This document shows, piece after piece, positions 9,001-16,982 of a stretch of DNA of 64,000 bases. The notes under the pieces are model-generated. The model did not search any database, was not told the origin of the DNA, and saw nothing but the letters and a program-made list of their open reading frames with translations. Numbering within the stretch: the first letter of the stretch is position 1; each line of letters opens with the position of its first letter. Where the stretch lies: positions 2,604,001 through 2,668,000 of the forward strand of contig NZ_JQNQ01000001.1 of NCBI RefSeq assembly GCF_000745315.1, given 5' to 3'. The stretch comes from Salegentibacter sp. Hel_I_6. Lineage in GTDB: Bacteria > Bacteroidota > Bacteroidia > Flavobacteriales > Flavobacteriaceae. The position numbers were made by a program, and so were the translations under genes.

Positions 9001-11664
9001 AGTGTAGTTTGTTTCAAAAGTTCCAATTCCATCTGCCGCAATATATTGCTGACGAATTTCCGCCGGAGTAGGATTAAATGTGCCGTTTAAAGCCAAATCA
9101 GTAATCTGAGCTATTTGAGCTAATAAAAATTCTCTTATTTCACCAGCTGATGGGTTGTCATCCACTTCATCTTCACATAAAGTAACAACTATAGGATCAA
9201 ATTCTTCAACTTCGGTTTCAACGTTTATAACGAAGCTTGTTTCATCAGAAGTATTTTCTATAACGCAATCTGCAGAATCATCTACAGTATAAGTAATAGT
9301 GTAAGGTCCAGCTGCAAGTCCACTTGCATCAAATTGATTGTTCTCAACACCCACTCCTGAAAACTCACCACCTGTATTGGCTTCTGGGTTTAAGTTTGTG
9401 AGGGTAGTGAGGTCAATTGTTTGTTCATCATTGCAGAAAATAGTAATATCCTCAAACTCTCCGGCCTCGGCTTCGCGATCATTCTCTATAGTTAAAGATA
9501 TTTCTATAGCAGACTGGCAATCGTCATCTCCATAAGTGTATGTAGTGCTGAAGGTTTCTTCACCCGCTGGATTGTCTAAATATGTTGAAATATCTCCAAT
9601 TAATGTTGACAACCCGGGTGTGAATTCCCCGTCAGAAGGAATATCGCCTTCCTGTTCCTCTAATAGATCGTTAAATAAAGCGATAGCTTCTAGAGGATTT
9701 TGAATTAATTCGGTAGCATCCGAAACGCATAAAGTTCTAGCAACTTCACTAGTGGACGATGCTTCAACGATAATATCAAAAGTTGTAGAATCACTAGTTC
9801 CTGGTTCCACACAGAATGCGGAATCATCTACAGCGTAGGTGATAGTATAAGTGCCTGGGCCAACTTCTGATGGGTTGAATTGGTTGTTTTCTACTCCTTC
9901 TCCAGAGAATGTTCCTCCTAAATTGGCATCTTCATTATTGTTTGTAAGAGTAGTAAGGTCGATAAGTTGTTCGTCATTACATTCAACTAATTGGTCGTCA
10001 AAATCTCCCGCATTCGCCGGTTGAAGTTCTTGCACTTCGGTAGTGATTACTATACTGGCTTCACCGCATTCCTGTGTTTGAACCGTATAAGTAGTTTCAA
10101 AAGTTCCAATTCCGTTTGCAGCTAAATATTGTTGGCGGATCTCAGAAGATGTTGGTTCGAAAGTTCCATTTAATCGTAGATTTGTTCTCTGAGCAACCTG
10201 GGCTAAGAAAAATTCTCTTATTTGCCCTGCCGAAGGATTATCATTCACTTCATCTTCACAGAGAGTAACTGAAATAGGATCAAATTGCTGTATTTCTCCG
10301 GTAAGAGTTATTGTAAACTGAGTTGATTCTTCGCCTGCTATACATCCTGTAGATTCGTCTACAGTATAAGTAATAGTATATTCACCAGGGGATTGGGATG
10401 TATTGAACTGATTGTTTTCAACTCCTTCACCAGAAAAGGTTCCACCTTCAATAAAGGTATCATCATTATTTTCTAATTGAGTGAGATCGAATAAGGTTGC
10501 TGAGGCACACCCTAAAGTTAAATCGTCATAACTACCGGCATTGGCTTCTTCTGTGTCCGCTACTACTACTGATGCTGTTATTGCTTCACATTCATCATCA
10601 ATTGTATACGTTGTCTCAAAAGTGCCGATGGGGTCATTTTCGTACTGAGCGACCAATTCTTCTGGGGTAGGATCAAAAGTCCCAGGTCCAGGGTTGCCAA
10701 TTAAGGTTAAGAAAAAGCCTCTAAAATCATTAGCATCTGGATTATCCATTATTTCGTCAACACAAACTTCTGCACTAACCGTGCTCAAAAGCGGCTCCCC
10801 TAAAGTCACCGTTACCGCAACTCTATCTTCAGCAGGAGTCTCACATGGAGGAAGCGGGCTTCCTCTTTCATTAACTACCTGGCCTGCATAGTATGTTTGG
10901 CCGTCAATTAGTTGTGTAGAGGGTGCCAATGGAGAATTTCCATTTTGAGAACGGTACCATCTAATGGCTTGGGTGTTATCATATGTTCCTTCTGCTTCTA
11001 AATCCGCAACTGTCGAATCTTCACAAAAAGTTTGTGCTGTTTCAGCTTCAGGAGCTTCAATTTGATTGGGATTAAACCCAACTGAAACTCTTTGTGATGG
11101 ACAGGTATTGCTGCCCGGATCTTGAGAACCATCAGGTACTTGGGCAACAAAGTAACTGTTTCCAGATACCAATGGCCCTGTTAATGGTGTGGTAGACTCC
11201 TCACTGTCATAAACTTCTATTGAGTAATCATCTAAAGCAACAAAAATATTCGCTAAATTTTCAGCGGAATAGTTAGCTGGTGTACAGGTAGTAAATTCAA
11301 AACCTGCTACAATACTATTAGTAATAGTATTTTGAGGTCGTTGTTGACTATTAACTGTAACTTCAATAGCAATACGCTCACATTGTCCAGATTCTCCACC
11401 TACAAAATAGGTTTCTCCATCCGCAAGAAGTTCATCTTGCGGGATGGCTTGAGTATCATTTGCGTTATCATCTGTCTGGTAAACCGGGAAACCATCGGTA
11501 TCTAGTTCGCTAACAGTTTGTGTAAAACAAAAAGTTTGTGAAGCAGGAAAATCTCCTGCTTCAGGGCAGTCTTCTTGCCCAAATGAGGGCAGAGTTCCAA
11601 TTAACAATACAAAGGCGAAAAGGAACCAATTCGTTCCCTTCCTCCCAAAAGTAAAATTTTGCAT
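6100..11664 (-). CDS. Large repeat adhesin with gliding-motility-type C-terminal sorting domain (T9SS cargo)
   Basis: An 1854-residue cell-surface protein. Signal peptide at residues 1-30 (ends LPSFGQ). Residues about 30-300 hold Ig-like CHU-type segments (RWYRSQNGNSPLAPSTQL, GQTYYAG). The middle consists of about eight related modules, each with a cysteine-bearing block (CEDEVNDNPSAGQIREFF-like), TFSGEGVENNQFN and a YTITYTVDDSADC-like strand. The C-terminal ~90 residues (FPEAITPNGDGRNDRLVIEN, FNRWGNTVYKG, PVGVYFYVVDF, QGKVYLN) are the type B sorting domain that sends cargo through the type IX system and links it to SprF-type partners. It is very acidic and rich in Thr/Glu/Asp, as is usual for surface-exposed repeat proteins. 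First gene of the adhesin-PorP-OmpA unit. Ligand unknown. Confidence 0.93.
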   Translation of the reverse strand: MQNFTFGRKGTNWFLFAFVLLIGTLPSFGQEDCPEAGDFPASQTFCFTQTVSELDTDGFPVYQTDDNANDTQAIPQDELLADGETYFVGGESGQCERIAIEVTVNSQQRPQNTITNSIVAGFEFTTCTPANYSAENLANIFVALDDYSIEVYDSEESTTPLTGPLVSGNSYFVAQVPDGSQDPGSNTCPSQRVSVGFNPNQIEAPEAETAQTFCEDSTVADLEAEGTYDNTQAIRWYRSQNGNSPLAPSTQLIDGQTYYAGQVVNERGSPLPPCETPAEDRVAVTVTLGEPLLSTVSAEVCVDEIMDNPDANDFRGFFLTLIGNPGPGTFDPTPEELVAQYENDPIGTFETTYTIDDECEAITASVVVADTEEANAGSYDDLTLGCASATLFDLTQLENNDDTFIEGGTFSGEGVENNQFNTSQSPGEYTITYTVDESTGCIAGEESTQFTITLTGEIQQFDPISVTLCEDEVNDNPSAGQIREFFLAQVAQRTNLRLNGTFEPTSSEIRQQYLAANGIGTFETTYTVQTQECGEASIVITTEVQELQPANAGDFDDQLVECNDEQLIDLTTLTNNNEDANLGGTFSGEGVENNQFNPSEVGPGTYTITYAVDDSAFCVEPGTSDSTTFDIIVEASSTSEVARTLCVSDATELIQNPLEAIALFNDLLEEQEGDIPSDGEFTPGLSTLIGDISTYLDNPAGEETFSTTYTYGDDDCQSAIEISLTIENDREAEAGEFEDITIFCNDEQTIDLTTLTNLNPEANTGGEFSGVGVENNQFDASGLAAGPYTITYTVDDSADCVIENTSDETSFVINVETEVEEFDPIVVTLCEDEVDDNPSAGEIREFLLAQIAQITDLALNGTFNPTPAEIRQQYIAADGIGTFETNYTVSTEDCGDATVAITTVVQQLQPAEAGEIDDINLDCFNTGIIVLDDSILDSSANTSGTFSAEEGVLNEDGNFDPSIGAGTYTITYTVDDSADCVLEGTSDSTSFDIIVSEDLEELNPVSITICEDEVAENPTEAQIRTFFTNLVSNNTSLEAGGSFNPTPAEILTQFEDQNGLGIFETEYTVDTGDCGILSVMLMVEITPAQQADAGDFSDLELCTTDDEVQLSLGQTGGVEGGFFTIDGEVIEGGIFNPTMMEEGEYEITYTINEETDCVEGEDSTSFIITVFEGPNAGNDLTLAYCETEIESLLANPEEAQNFLIDLLESQQDDVDLSGEFDSSIEELFAYYNAGEFTEPFVTTYTVSNENCEDSSEISITINEVEVADAGEFDNYTFCTTDEDVNLNNEVTGTQGGLFTVDGELIENGIFSPSDFEAGSYTITYTVNESVDCVEGEDSTTFEIALSQGFNVGDDRSVEVCINEIVEDPTVADIRNYFRNLLQGNFSSEGTFEPSIEEIRASFQENPINTFTTIYTLGDGECSDSAELSVNVVATEEANAGEIEDLSICSTEESIDLFSLLSDDANENGYFEGYEDGTFNPSMMEGGAYELTYIVDSTTACVEGEDTTTFTIEVLQGANAGEDMNVTVCSNDDLQDLFSLISADADMDGEFTLDGDVITDGIMDPSAFEAGTYEVIYTVTAGEDDECGGDDTVTITITLGEAPEAPTTGEAVAFCAIDGETAARLEADGTNLIWYSDAALTMMVSDEDLLVNGEYYVTQSSDEGCESEAAMIMVNIVDSPAPTISSDYELCEFDNPTISDLTAEINESGEVTWYNSAESMDPLSNNAMLSDGTTYYATLISDNGCESSERLAVTVTLEECALLFPEAITPNGDGRNDRLVIENIEREYPNYNITVFNRWGNTVYKGNASTPTWDGTSNQSGSLGDDVLPVGVYFYVVDFNDGSTEPRQGKVYLNR

Positions 11665-11870
11665 AGGCTAGGTGTTAAAATTCAATTATTAGTATTAGGT
11701 TTAAAAAATTTTAGCAGCACAAATATTAAAATAATTTTTAACATTGTGAGTTAAACTATGTACTACTTTAACAAAATTTATCATTTGATGTTTATAACCT
11801 CACATTTTGTTAAACGATACTTGGAGCTTTAGTACGATAATCGCAATAAATTTATGAAAAAATTAGTAGG

Positions 11871-12749
11871 ATGAAGAATAAATTATTAATAATTACAATA
11901 TTAGCTCTTATAGGAGTAACGCCGGTTACGGCTCAATCTTCTCTTAAAATTGGAGAAGAATATCTTAAAAAAAACCAAATAAGTCAGGCTAAAAGGTTTT
12001 TTCAAGAGCATCCAGAGAATATAAAGGCTATAGAATACCTCGGCGATATTGCCAGTTTTGAGAAAAAATGGGATTTGGCCATTAAACATTATGAAAAATT
12101 GGTGGAAAACCAGCCTAACTCTTCCGCATATAACTTCAAGCTTGGTGGTGCTATGGGTATGAAAGCTATAGAGATCTCTAAGTTTAGAGCTGCGTTAATG
12201 TTAGGTGATATTAAATCATATCTCAATAAAGCAGCTGAGCTGGATAAAAATCATGCAGAAGTCCGTCGTGCGTTAGTTGAGCTTTATATGCAATTACCAT
12301 CTATAGTTGGAGGTAGTAAAGATGTGGCCCAGCAATATGTAAAAGAGCTCGAATCTATAAATAAAGTAGATGCCTATTTAGCCAAGGCATATATTTCTAA
12401 AGTAGAAGAGGATGAAGAGGCGACAAAAATAGCGGTGAAAAATGCAGTAAGTGAAGCAATTAGCGATAAGAGTTTAATTGAGCGCAATTACCAAAATTAT
12501 GAGCTTGGCGAAAGGGCTGCAGCATTTGGTATCATGCCAGATTCTGCTATTTATTTTCTTGAAAACTATGTAGAAAATTACAACTATAAAGATCTAAAAT
12601 CCCCTGCCTGGGCACATTTTCATATTGCTAAAATTCAGGCTTCTCGAGATAATAAAGATAAAGCTCTGGTTCACGTAAATAAGGCTCTCGCTAATAAATT
12701 CGATTTTCCCGAAGCAGAAAAGCTGAAACAACAAATATTAGAGATGTAA
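11871..12749 (+). CDS. Exported TPR-repeat protein
   Basis: A 292-residue protein with an N-terminal signal peptide (ends VTAQ, about residue 22) and helical TPR-like repeats throughout (AIEYLGDIASFEKKWDLAIK, HYEKLVENQPNSSAYNFKLG, ALVHVNKALANKFDFPEAEK). A segment with LPSIVGGSKDVAQQYV around residues 145-160 resembles a motif seen in related periplasmic TPR proteins. No catalytic motif is visible; TPR arrays mediate protein binding. It is divergent from the adhesin unit and followed 91 bases later by the Mur ligase, possibly with a promoter in between. Specific function not recognised. Confidence 0.75.
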   Translation: MKNKLLIITILALIGVTPVTAQSSLKIGEEYLKKNQISQAKRFFQEHPENIKAIEYLGDIASFEKKWDLAIKHYEKLVENQPNSSAYNFKLGGAMGMKAIEISKFRAALMLGDIKSYLNKAAELDKNHAEVRRALVELYMQLPSIVGGSKDVAQQYVKELESINKVDAYLAKAYISKVEEDEEATKIAVKNAVSEAISDKSLIERNYQNYELGERAAAFGIMPDSAIYFLENYVENYNYKDLKSPAWAHFHIAKIQASRDNKDKALVHVNKALANKFDFPEAEKLKQQILEM

Positions 12750-12777
12750 GCGAAGGGCTTTTTCCCTATTGCTTACT

Positions 12778-12785
12778 TATATTTG
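12778..12785 (+). promoter_or_regulatory. Candidate -7 element before the Mur ligase gene
   Basis: TATATTTG is an exact TAnnTTTG match 55 bases before the ATG at 12841. No TTG at the right spacing is seen, so this is a moderate candidate. Confidence 0.4.
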
Positions 12786-12840
12786 CAGCCAGAAAAAGAG
12801 TAGGAAATTGCCAGGTTAATGGCAGATCAAATTGAATTTC

Positions 12841-14193
12841 ATGAAACTTCATTTTATAGCAATAGGTGGCAGCGCTATGCATAGCCTTGCCCTGGCACTT
12901 CATTACAAAGGAAATAAGATTACCGGAAGCGACGACGCAATTTATGAGCCTTCCAAATCGGCTTTGGAAAAAGAGGGTTTGTTGCCTGAAAATTTCGGCT
13001 GGTTTCCCGAAAAGCTAACAAAAGATCTGGACGCGGTGGTGCTGGGAATGCACGCAAAAAAAGACAATCCTGAACTAAAAAAAGCTGAGGAGTTAGGATT
13101 AAAAATATATTCTTATCCTGAGTTCCTTTTTGAACTTTCCAAAGAAAAAACCCGTGTAGTAATTGGTGGGTCTCACGGTAAAACTACGATTACGGCTATG
13201 ATAATTCACGTAATGCATTATCACGGAAAAGAAATAGATTATATGCTTGGCGCCCCGGTTAGAGGAATTGAGAAAACCATTAATTTAAGTGATGAAAATG
13301 ATTTTATGCTAATTGAAGGAGATGAATATCCTGCTTCAGCTATAGATCTTCGCCCTAAATTTCATTTATATCAACCTAATATTGCTTTGCTTAGTGGGAT
13401 AGCCTGGGACCATATTAATGTTTTTCCAACTTTTGAAAATTATGTAGAGCAGTTTCAGCTTTTTATAAATTCAATAGTAAAAGGAGGGATCCTTGTTTAT
13501 AATGAAGAAGATGAAACTTTAAAAAAACTTGCTGAAAATACTGAAAATCAAATTAGGAAACACCCTTATACTACCCCAGAATATCACATTGATGATGGAG
13601 AAACCATTTTAGAAACTTCAGAAGGTGATATGCCTTTGGAAATTTTTGGAAAGCATAATATGAATAATCTCGCCGGTGCAAAATGGATTTGCCAGCATAT
13701 GGGAATTGACGAAGACGATTTCTATGAAGCGATGACGGAGTTTGAAGGTGCGAGCAGAAGGTTAGAGAAGATTTTTGAGGGAAATAACGGGATAATTTTC
13801 AAAGATTTTGCGCACAGCCCTTCTAAAGTTAAAGCCAGCACCCAGGCTGTTAAGGAACAATATCCTGATAAAAAATTAGTAGCTTGTTTAGAATTACATA
13901 CTTTTAGTAGCTTAAATTCCGAATTTATTGAGCAATATAAAGATACGTTAGTAAAAGCTGATGAAGCTATTGTTTTTTATTCTCCTGAGGCAATTGCACA
14001 AAAACAAATGCAAGCTATTTCTCCTGAAGACATAAAAACGGCTTTTAATAAAACCGACCTGGAGGTAATTTCTGAAACTACCGCTTTACAAGCTATTCTA
14101 AAATCAAAAGATCTTAATAATTCTGTTTTGCTTTTAATGACAAGTGGGACTTTTGGTCATTTAGATATGGAGGAATTAAAAGCTCTTTATTAA
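12841..14193 (+). CDS. mpl: Mur ligase family protein, Mpl-type (UDP-MurNAc:tripeptide ligase)
   Basis: Cytoplasmic ATP-dependent ligase that, in Mpl, rejoins recycled murein tripeptide (L-Ala-gamma-D-Glu-meso-DAP) to UDP-MurNAc. The 450 residues show the Mur layout: an N-terminal Rossmann part (FIAIGGSAMHSLALAL, ITGSDDAIYEPS), the central P-loop GGSHGKTT at 109-116, the acidic metal site DFMLIEGDEYPAS, the GIAWDHINVFPTF segment, and the C-terminal domain with FKDFAHSPSKVKAS, which carries the Mpl/MurC-like DxAHxP feature. ATG at 12841 is preferred over an in-frame TTG nine bases upstream because it gives the family's MKLHFIAIGG opening. MurC is the main alternative, but the start of the protein and the gene context favour Mpl. 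Confidence 0.85.
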   Translation: MKLHFIAIGGSAMHSLALALHYKGNKITGSDDAIYEPSKSALEKEGLLPENFGWFPEKLTKDLDAVVLGMHAKKDNPELKKAEELGLKIYSYPEFLFELSKEKTRVVIGGSHGKTTITAMIIHVMHYHGKEIDYMLGAPVRGIEKTINLSDENDFMLIEGDEYPASAIDLRPKFHLYQPNIALLSGIAWDHINVFPTFENYVEQFQLFINSIVKGGILVYNEEDETLKKLAENTENQIRKHPYTTPEYHIDDGETILETSEGDMPLEIFGKHNMNNLAGAKWICQHMGIDEDDFYEAMTEFEGASRRLEKIFEGNNGIIFKDFAHSPSKVKASTQAVKEQYPDKKLVACLELHTFSSLNSEFIEQYKDTLVKADEAIVFYSPEAIAQKQMQAISPEDIKTAFNKTDLEVISETTALQAILKSKDLNNSVLLLMTSGTFGHLDMEELKALY

Positions 14194-14214
14194 TCTAAAA
14201 GCTTCATTTTGAGT

Positions 14215-14258
14215 AGTTTTTATAAAGATAAAGAATCATTTTTTATCTTTATAAAACT
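14215..14258 (+). promoter_or_regulatory. Long AT-rich hairpin abutting the radC start codon
   Basis: Arms 14215-14232 (AGTTTTTATAAAGATAAA) and 14242-14258 (TTTATCTTTATAAAACT) are complementary over 17 bp with a single-base bulge and a 9-base loop. The 3' arm ends immediately before the ATG at 14259. No T run follows, so it does not look like a standard terminator; in RNA it would bury the ribosome-binding region of radC. Confidence 0.55.
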
Positions 14259-14960
14259 ATGGGGCATGAAAATCAAATTGGTTTTGGTATTAAATCCTGG
14301 GCAGAAGACGACAGGCCCAGGGAAAAGTTACTTCAAAAAGGGAAAGTTAGTCTAAGTGATGCTGAACTTATCGCTATATTAATCGGGTCGGGAAGTCGCA
14401 ATGAATCAGCGGTACAATTAAGTAAACGCATTTTGGCTTCCACCGGAAATCAACTTAGCGATCTCGGCAAGCTTTCAGTAAAAAAACTTTGTGAATTTAA
14501 AGGCATAGGCCCTGCTAAAGCAGTGAGTATTGTAGCTGCTATGGAACTTGGTCGCAGGCGAAGAGCAGAAGAAGCACTTGAGAAAAAGAAAATAACTTCC
14601 AGTGCTTCGGTTTTTGAGTTGATGCAACCTATAATTGGTGAGCTATATCACGAAGAGTTCTGGATTATCTATCTTAATAATTCAAATAAAGTTATAGAAC
14701 AATTACAACTAAGTAAAGGCGGAATTACCGGTACTTTGGTAGATGTGCGTATTACTTTGAGGAAAGCGCTGGAAGTTGGCGCCACTTCTATAATTTTGGC
14801 TCATAACCATCCCTCAGGAACCTTAAAGCCCAGTGAAGCCGATAAACAGCTAACCCAAAAGCTTAAAACCGCCGCGCAAAGTTTAGATATAAAGGTGTTA
14901 GACCATCTTATTGTTACCGAAAAATCATACTTTAGCTTTGCAGATGAAGGCGTACTCTAA
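14259..14960 (+). CDS. radC: RadC family JAB-domain protein
   Basis: A 233-residue protein of the RadC/UPF0758 family. The N-terminal half has the WAEDDRPREKLLQKG start, DAELIAILIGSG, and a helix-hairpin-helix (FKGIGPAKAVSIVAAMELG, about 80-98). The C-terminal JAB/JAMM metalloprotease-like domain carries HNHPSGTLKPSEAD from 182, with the upstream glutamates HEEFW near 131-135, so the metal-site residues are intact. The old DNA-repair assignment is not well supported; biochemical role remains open. It follows mpl by 65 bases, nearly all taken by a hairpin that could control its translation, and precedes the deacetylase-like gene by 9 bases. Confidence 0.93.
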   Translation: MGHENQIGFGIKSWAEDDRPREKLLQKGKVSLSDAELIAILIGSGSRNESAVQLSKRILASTGNQLSDLGKLSVKKLCEFKGIGPAKAVSIVAAMELGRRRRAEEALEKKKITSSASVFELMQPIIGELYHEEFWIIYLNNSNKVIEQLQLSKGGITGTLVDVRITLRKALEVGATSIILAHNHPSGTLKPSEADKQLTQKLKTAAQSLDIKVLDHLIVTEKSYFSFADEGVL

Positions 14961-14969
14961 ATTGTTTAA

Positions 14970-16259
14970 ATGCTATTAATTTATACCCAGAAAATCACCC
15001 CGCGAATAGTTTATACTTTTAAACATATTTGCACTAATATTCTGGGAATTTCCATAAAATTCACTACTAAAATAGAAGAGTTTATTGCCCACGAGGGAAT
15101 GAAGCTTTCTTATGGAAAGCAAGCCCTTGGGAACGAATTATTCGTGCAAAAAGTTGGTCTTTTGCTCGAGCAGGGCTTAAGCGAGGTAGAAATAAAAGTG
15201 CAGCCCTGGGGCGATAATTACTGCTTTTTTCCTGTTTCAGAAAATAGCGCTTTGCCCTTTGATATTTTTGCCGCTTCTTTCTTTTTATTAAGTAGGTATG
15301 AGGAATATTTGCCTCATGTAAAGGATAATTCGGGTAGATTTCCGGCTTCAGAAAGTGTGGGATACCAGGAGGGGTTTTTACAATCTCCAGTGGTAGATAT
15401 TTGGGCTTATAAATTTAAAGAAATTTTGCTTGAGAGATTTCCCGATATCACGATCGCTAATAGAGAATTTCATACCCGGGCAATTATTGCCGTAGAACAT
15501 GTTTTTAATTTCCAGAATAAAGGATTTTTAAGAAGTTTGGCAGGGATGCATCTGGATTTAATAAAACTTCAGTTCAATAAAGTCATAGACCGTATTCAGG
15601 TACTTTTAAGGATAAAAAAAGACCCGTTAAACATTTTTGAGGAGCTAATTGCTTTTATAAAAGAGTATAAAGTCTCTTTACTCTTTATGTTTCAAATAAG
15701 CGATTTTTCAATTTATGATCGTAATATTAACTACAATCGAAACCCATACCGATCCATTATTAAATATGTAGGTGATTATGCAAAAGTTGGCCTAATTCCC
15801 GGGTATTTTGCTTATGAAGATTTCAAAACCCTGCGTAAAGAAAAGCTTCGTATGGAGAATACGGTTCACACACCGCTGGAAAGGGTGATTAATGTAAAAT
15901 ACAATTTAAACATTCCGGAATTTTATACTTTTTTAACCGAACTTGAAATTCCCCAGGATTATTCTATGGGATATCCTGAAACTGCCGGTTTTAGAGCTGG
16001 CACCTGCAGCCCCTTTTTATTTTATGATATCAATACTGAATCTACTCTTGCCCTAAAAATACACCCTTATATTTTTAATTCAAATATTGTAGAAAGTAAT
16101 GATTTTGCCCAAATAACGAGTGATGTGGGCAAAATGTTGAGCGAAGTGAAAAAAGTAGGAGGTAGCTTTAAGGCTATTTTCAAGAATCAGGATTTTTCAC
16201 AATATTCCAACCATCAGTCTTATAACACATTATTAAAACAGATTTATGAAATTAGATAA
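14970..16259 (+). CDS. Polysaccharide-deacetylase-fold protein (DUF7033-like) with degenerate active-site motifs
   Basis: A 429-residue cytoplasmic-looking protein without a signal peptide or membrane segment. It resembles a flavobacterial family with an N-terminal DUF7033-type domain (about 1-130, containing FFLLSRYEEYLPH at 104-116) and a C-terminal NodB-like deacetylase fold. As I remember the family, the first catalytic motif has a D-x-D and a later one reads HPS; here the equivalent places read IAVEHVFNFQNKGF (173-186) and VGLIPGYFA (273-281), so metal-binding residues seem lost, while DYSMGYPETAGFRAGTCSPF (330-349) is well kept. It overlaps the next gene by 14 bases and follows radC by 9, so the three are probably one unit. 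Substrate unknown; family call is from memory of patterns. Confidence 0.65.
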   Translation: MLLIYTQKITPRIVYTFKHICTNILGISIKFTTKIEEFIAHEGMKLSYGKQALGNELFVQKVGLLLEQGLSEVEIKVQPWGDNYCFFPVSENSALPFDIFAASFFLLSRYEEYLPHVKDNSGRFPASESVGYQEGFLQSPVVDIWAYKFKEILLERFPDITIANREFHTRAIIAVEHVFNFQNKGFLRSLAGMHLDLIKLQFNKVIDRIQVLLRIKKDPLNIFEELIAFIKEYKVSLLFMFQISDFSIYDRNINYNRNPYRSIIKYVGDYAKVGLIPGYFAYEDFKTLRKEKLRMENTVHTPLERVINVKYNLNIPEFYTFLTELEIPQDYSMGYPETAGFRAGTCSPFLFYDINTESTLALKIHPYIFNSNIVESNDFAQITSDVGKMLSEVKKVGGSFKAIFKNQDFSQYSNHQSYNTLLKQIYEIR

Positions 16260-16935
16260 TATCAATCATATTTTTTTTGATCTAGATCATACGCTTTGGG
16301 ATTTCGATAAAAACTCAGCTTTAGCTTTTGAAAAGGTTTTTAAATTCAGAAATATTCCTTTGGAAGTGAATAGTTTTCTAGAGGTATATATGCCAGTAAA
16401 TTTTAAATACTGGGAACGTTATAGCAATGATAAAGTATCTAAAGAAGCGCTTCGCTACGGGAGGTTAAAAGATAGTTTTGATATTTTAAAATTTGAAGCC
16501 GATAAAGACCTGATAGATAATATTGCTATAGACTATATAGAATACCTTCCCGATCATAATCACCTTTTAGAGGGTAGTAAAGAGGTGCTGGAATACCTGC
16601 ATAAAACTTATGAGTTGCATATTATTACCAATGGTTTTGAAGAAGTACAGCATAAAAAACTTAAAAATTCAGGAATAAGTAAGTATTTTACTACAATCAC
16701 TACTTCTGAGGAAGCCGGTGTAAAAAAGCCGCATAAACAAATCTTTGAAATTGCGCTTAAGAAATCTTCGGCTACCCCTCAAAACAGTATTATGATTGGG
16801 GATAATTTTAAAGCTGACTGCACAGGTGCAGAAAATTGTGGTATAAAACCTATCTTTTTCGATTACTACGGAAACAAGGAAAACATCGATATAATACATA
16901 TTAAAACGTTAAATGAACTGAAGGTTTATTTGTAG
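16246..16935 (+). CDS. YjjG-type HAD-family pyrimidine nucleotidase
   Basis: A 229-residue HAD phosphatase; YjjG-type members hydrolyse non-canonical pyrimidine nucleotides. All four HAD motifs are visible: I as FFDLDHTLWDF (nucleophile Asp12, acid Asp14), II as LHIITNGFEE, III lysine in EEAGVKKPHKQIF, and IV as IMIGDNFKADCTGA. The cap domain lies between I and II, as in the YjjG/haloacid-dehalogenase branch. Its ATG lies inside the end of the upstream deacetylase-like gene (14-base overlap), which points to translational coupling. Confidence 0.88.
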   Translation: MKLDNINHIFFDLDHTLWDFDKNSALAFEKVFKFRNIPLEVNSFLEVYMPVNFKYWERYSNDKVSKEALRYGRLKDSFDILKFEADKDLIDNIAIDYIEYLPDHNHLLEGSKEVLEYLHKTYELHIITNGFEEVQHKKLKNSGISKYFTTITTSEEAGVKKPHKQIFEIALKKSSATPQNSIMIGDNFKADCTGAENCGIKPIFFDYYGNKENIDIIHIKTLNELKVYL

Positions 16936-16952
16936 TGATAATCTTTTGTTAA

Positions 16953-16981
16953 ATTCGTTGGCGCAAACTTAGCTAACGAAT
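16953..16981 (+). promoter_or_regulatory. Hairpin at the start codon of the lipoprotein gene
   Basis: ATTCGTTGGC (16953-16962) pairs with GCTAACGAAT (16972-16981), 10 bp with one G-T pair and a 9-base loop. It ends one base before the ATG at 16983. Could be an operator dyad or an RNA structure limiting translation; both readings are inference. Confidence 0.45.
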
Positions 16982-16982
16982 A

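Noticed and set aside
12750..12840. Terminator (AGGGCTTTTTCCCT) after the TPR gene
   Set aside because: The stem is only about four base pairs and no T run follows.
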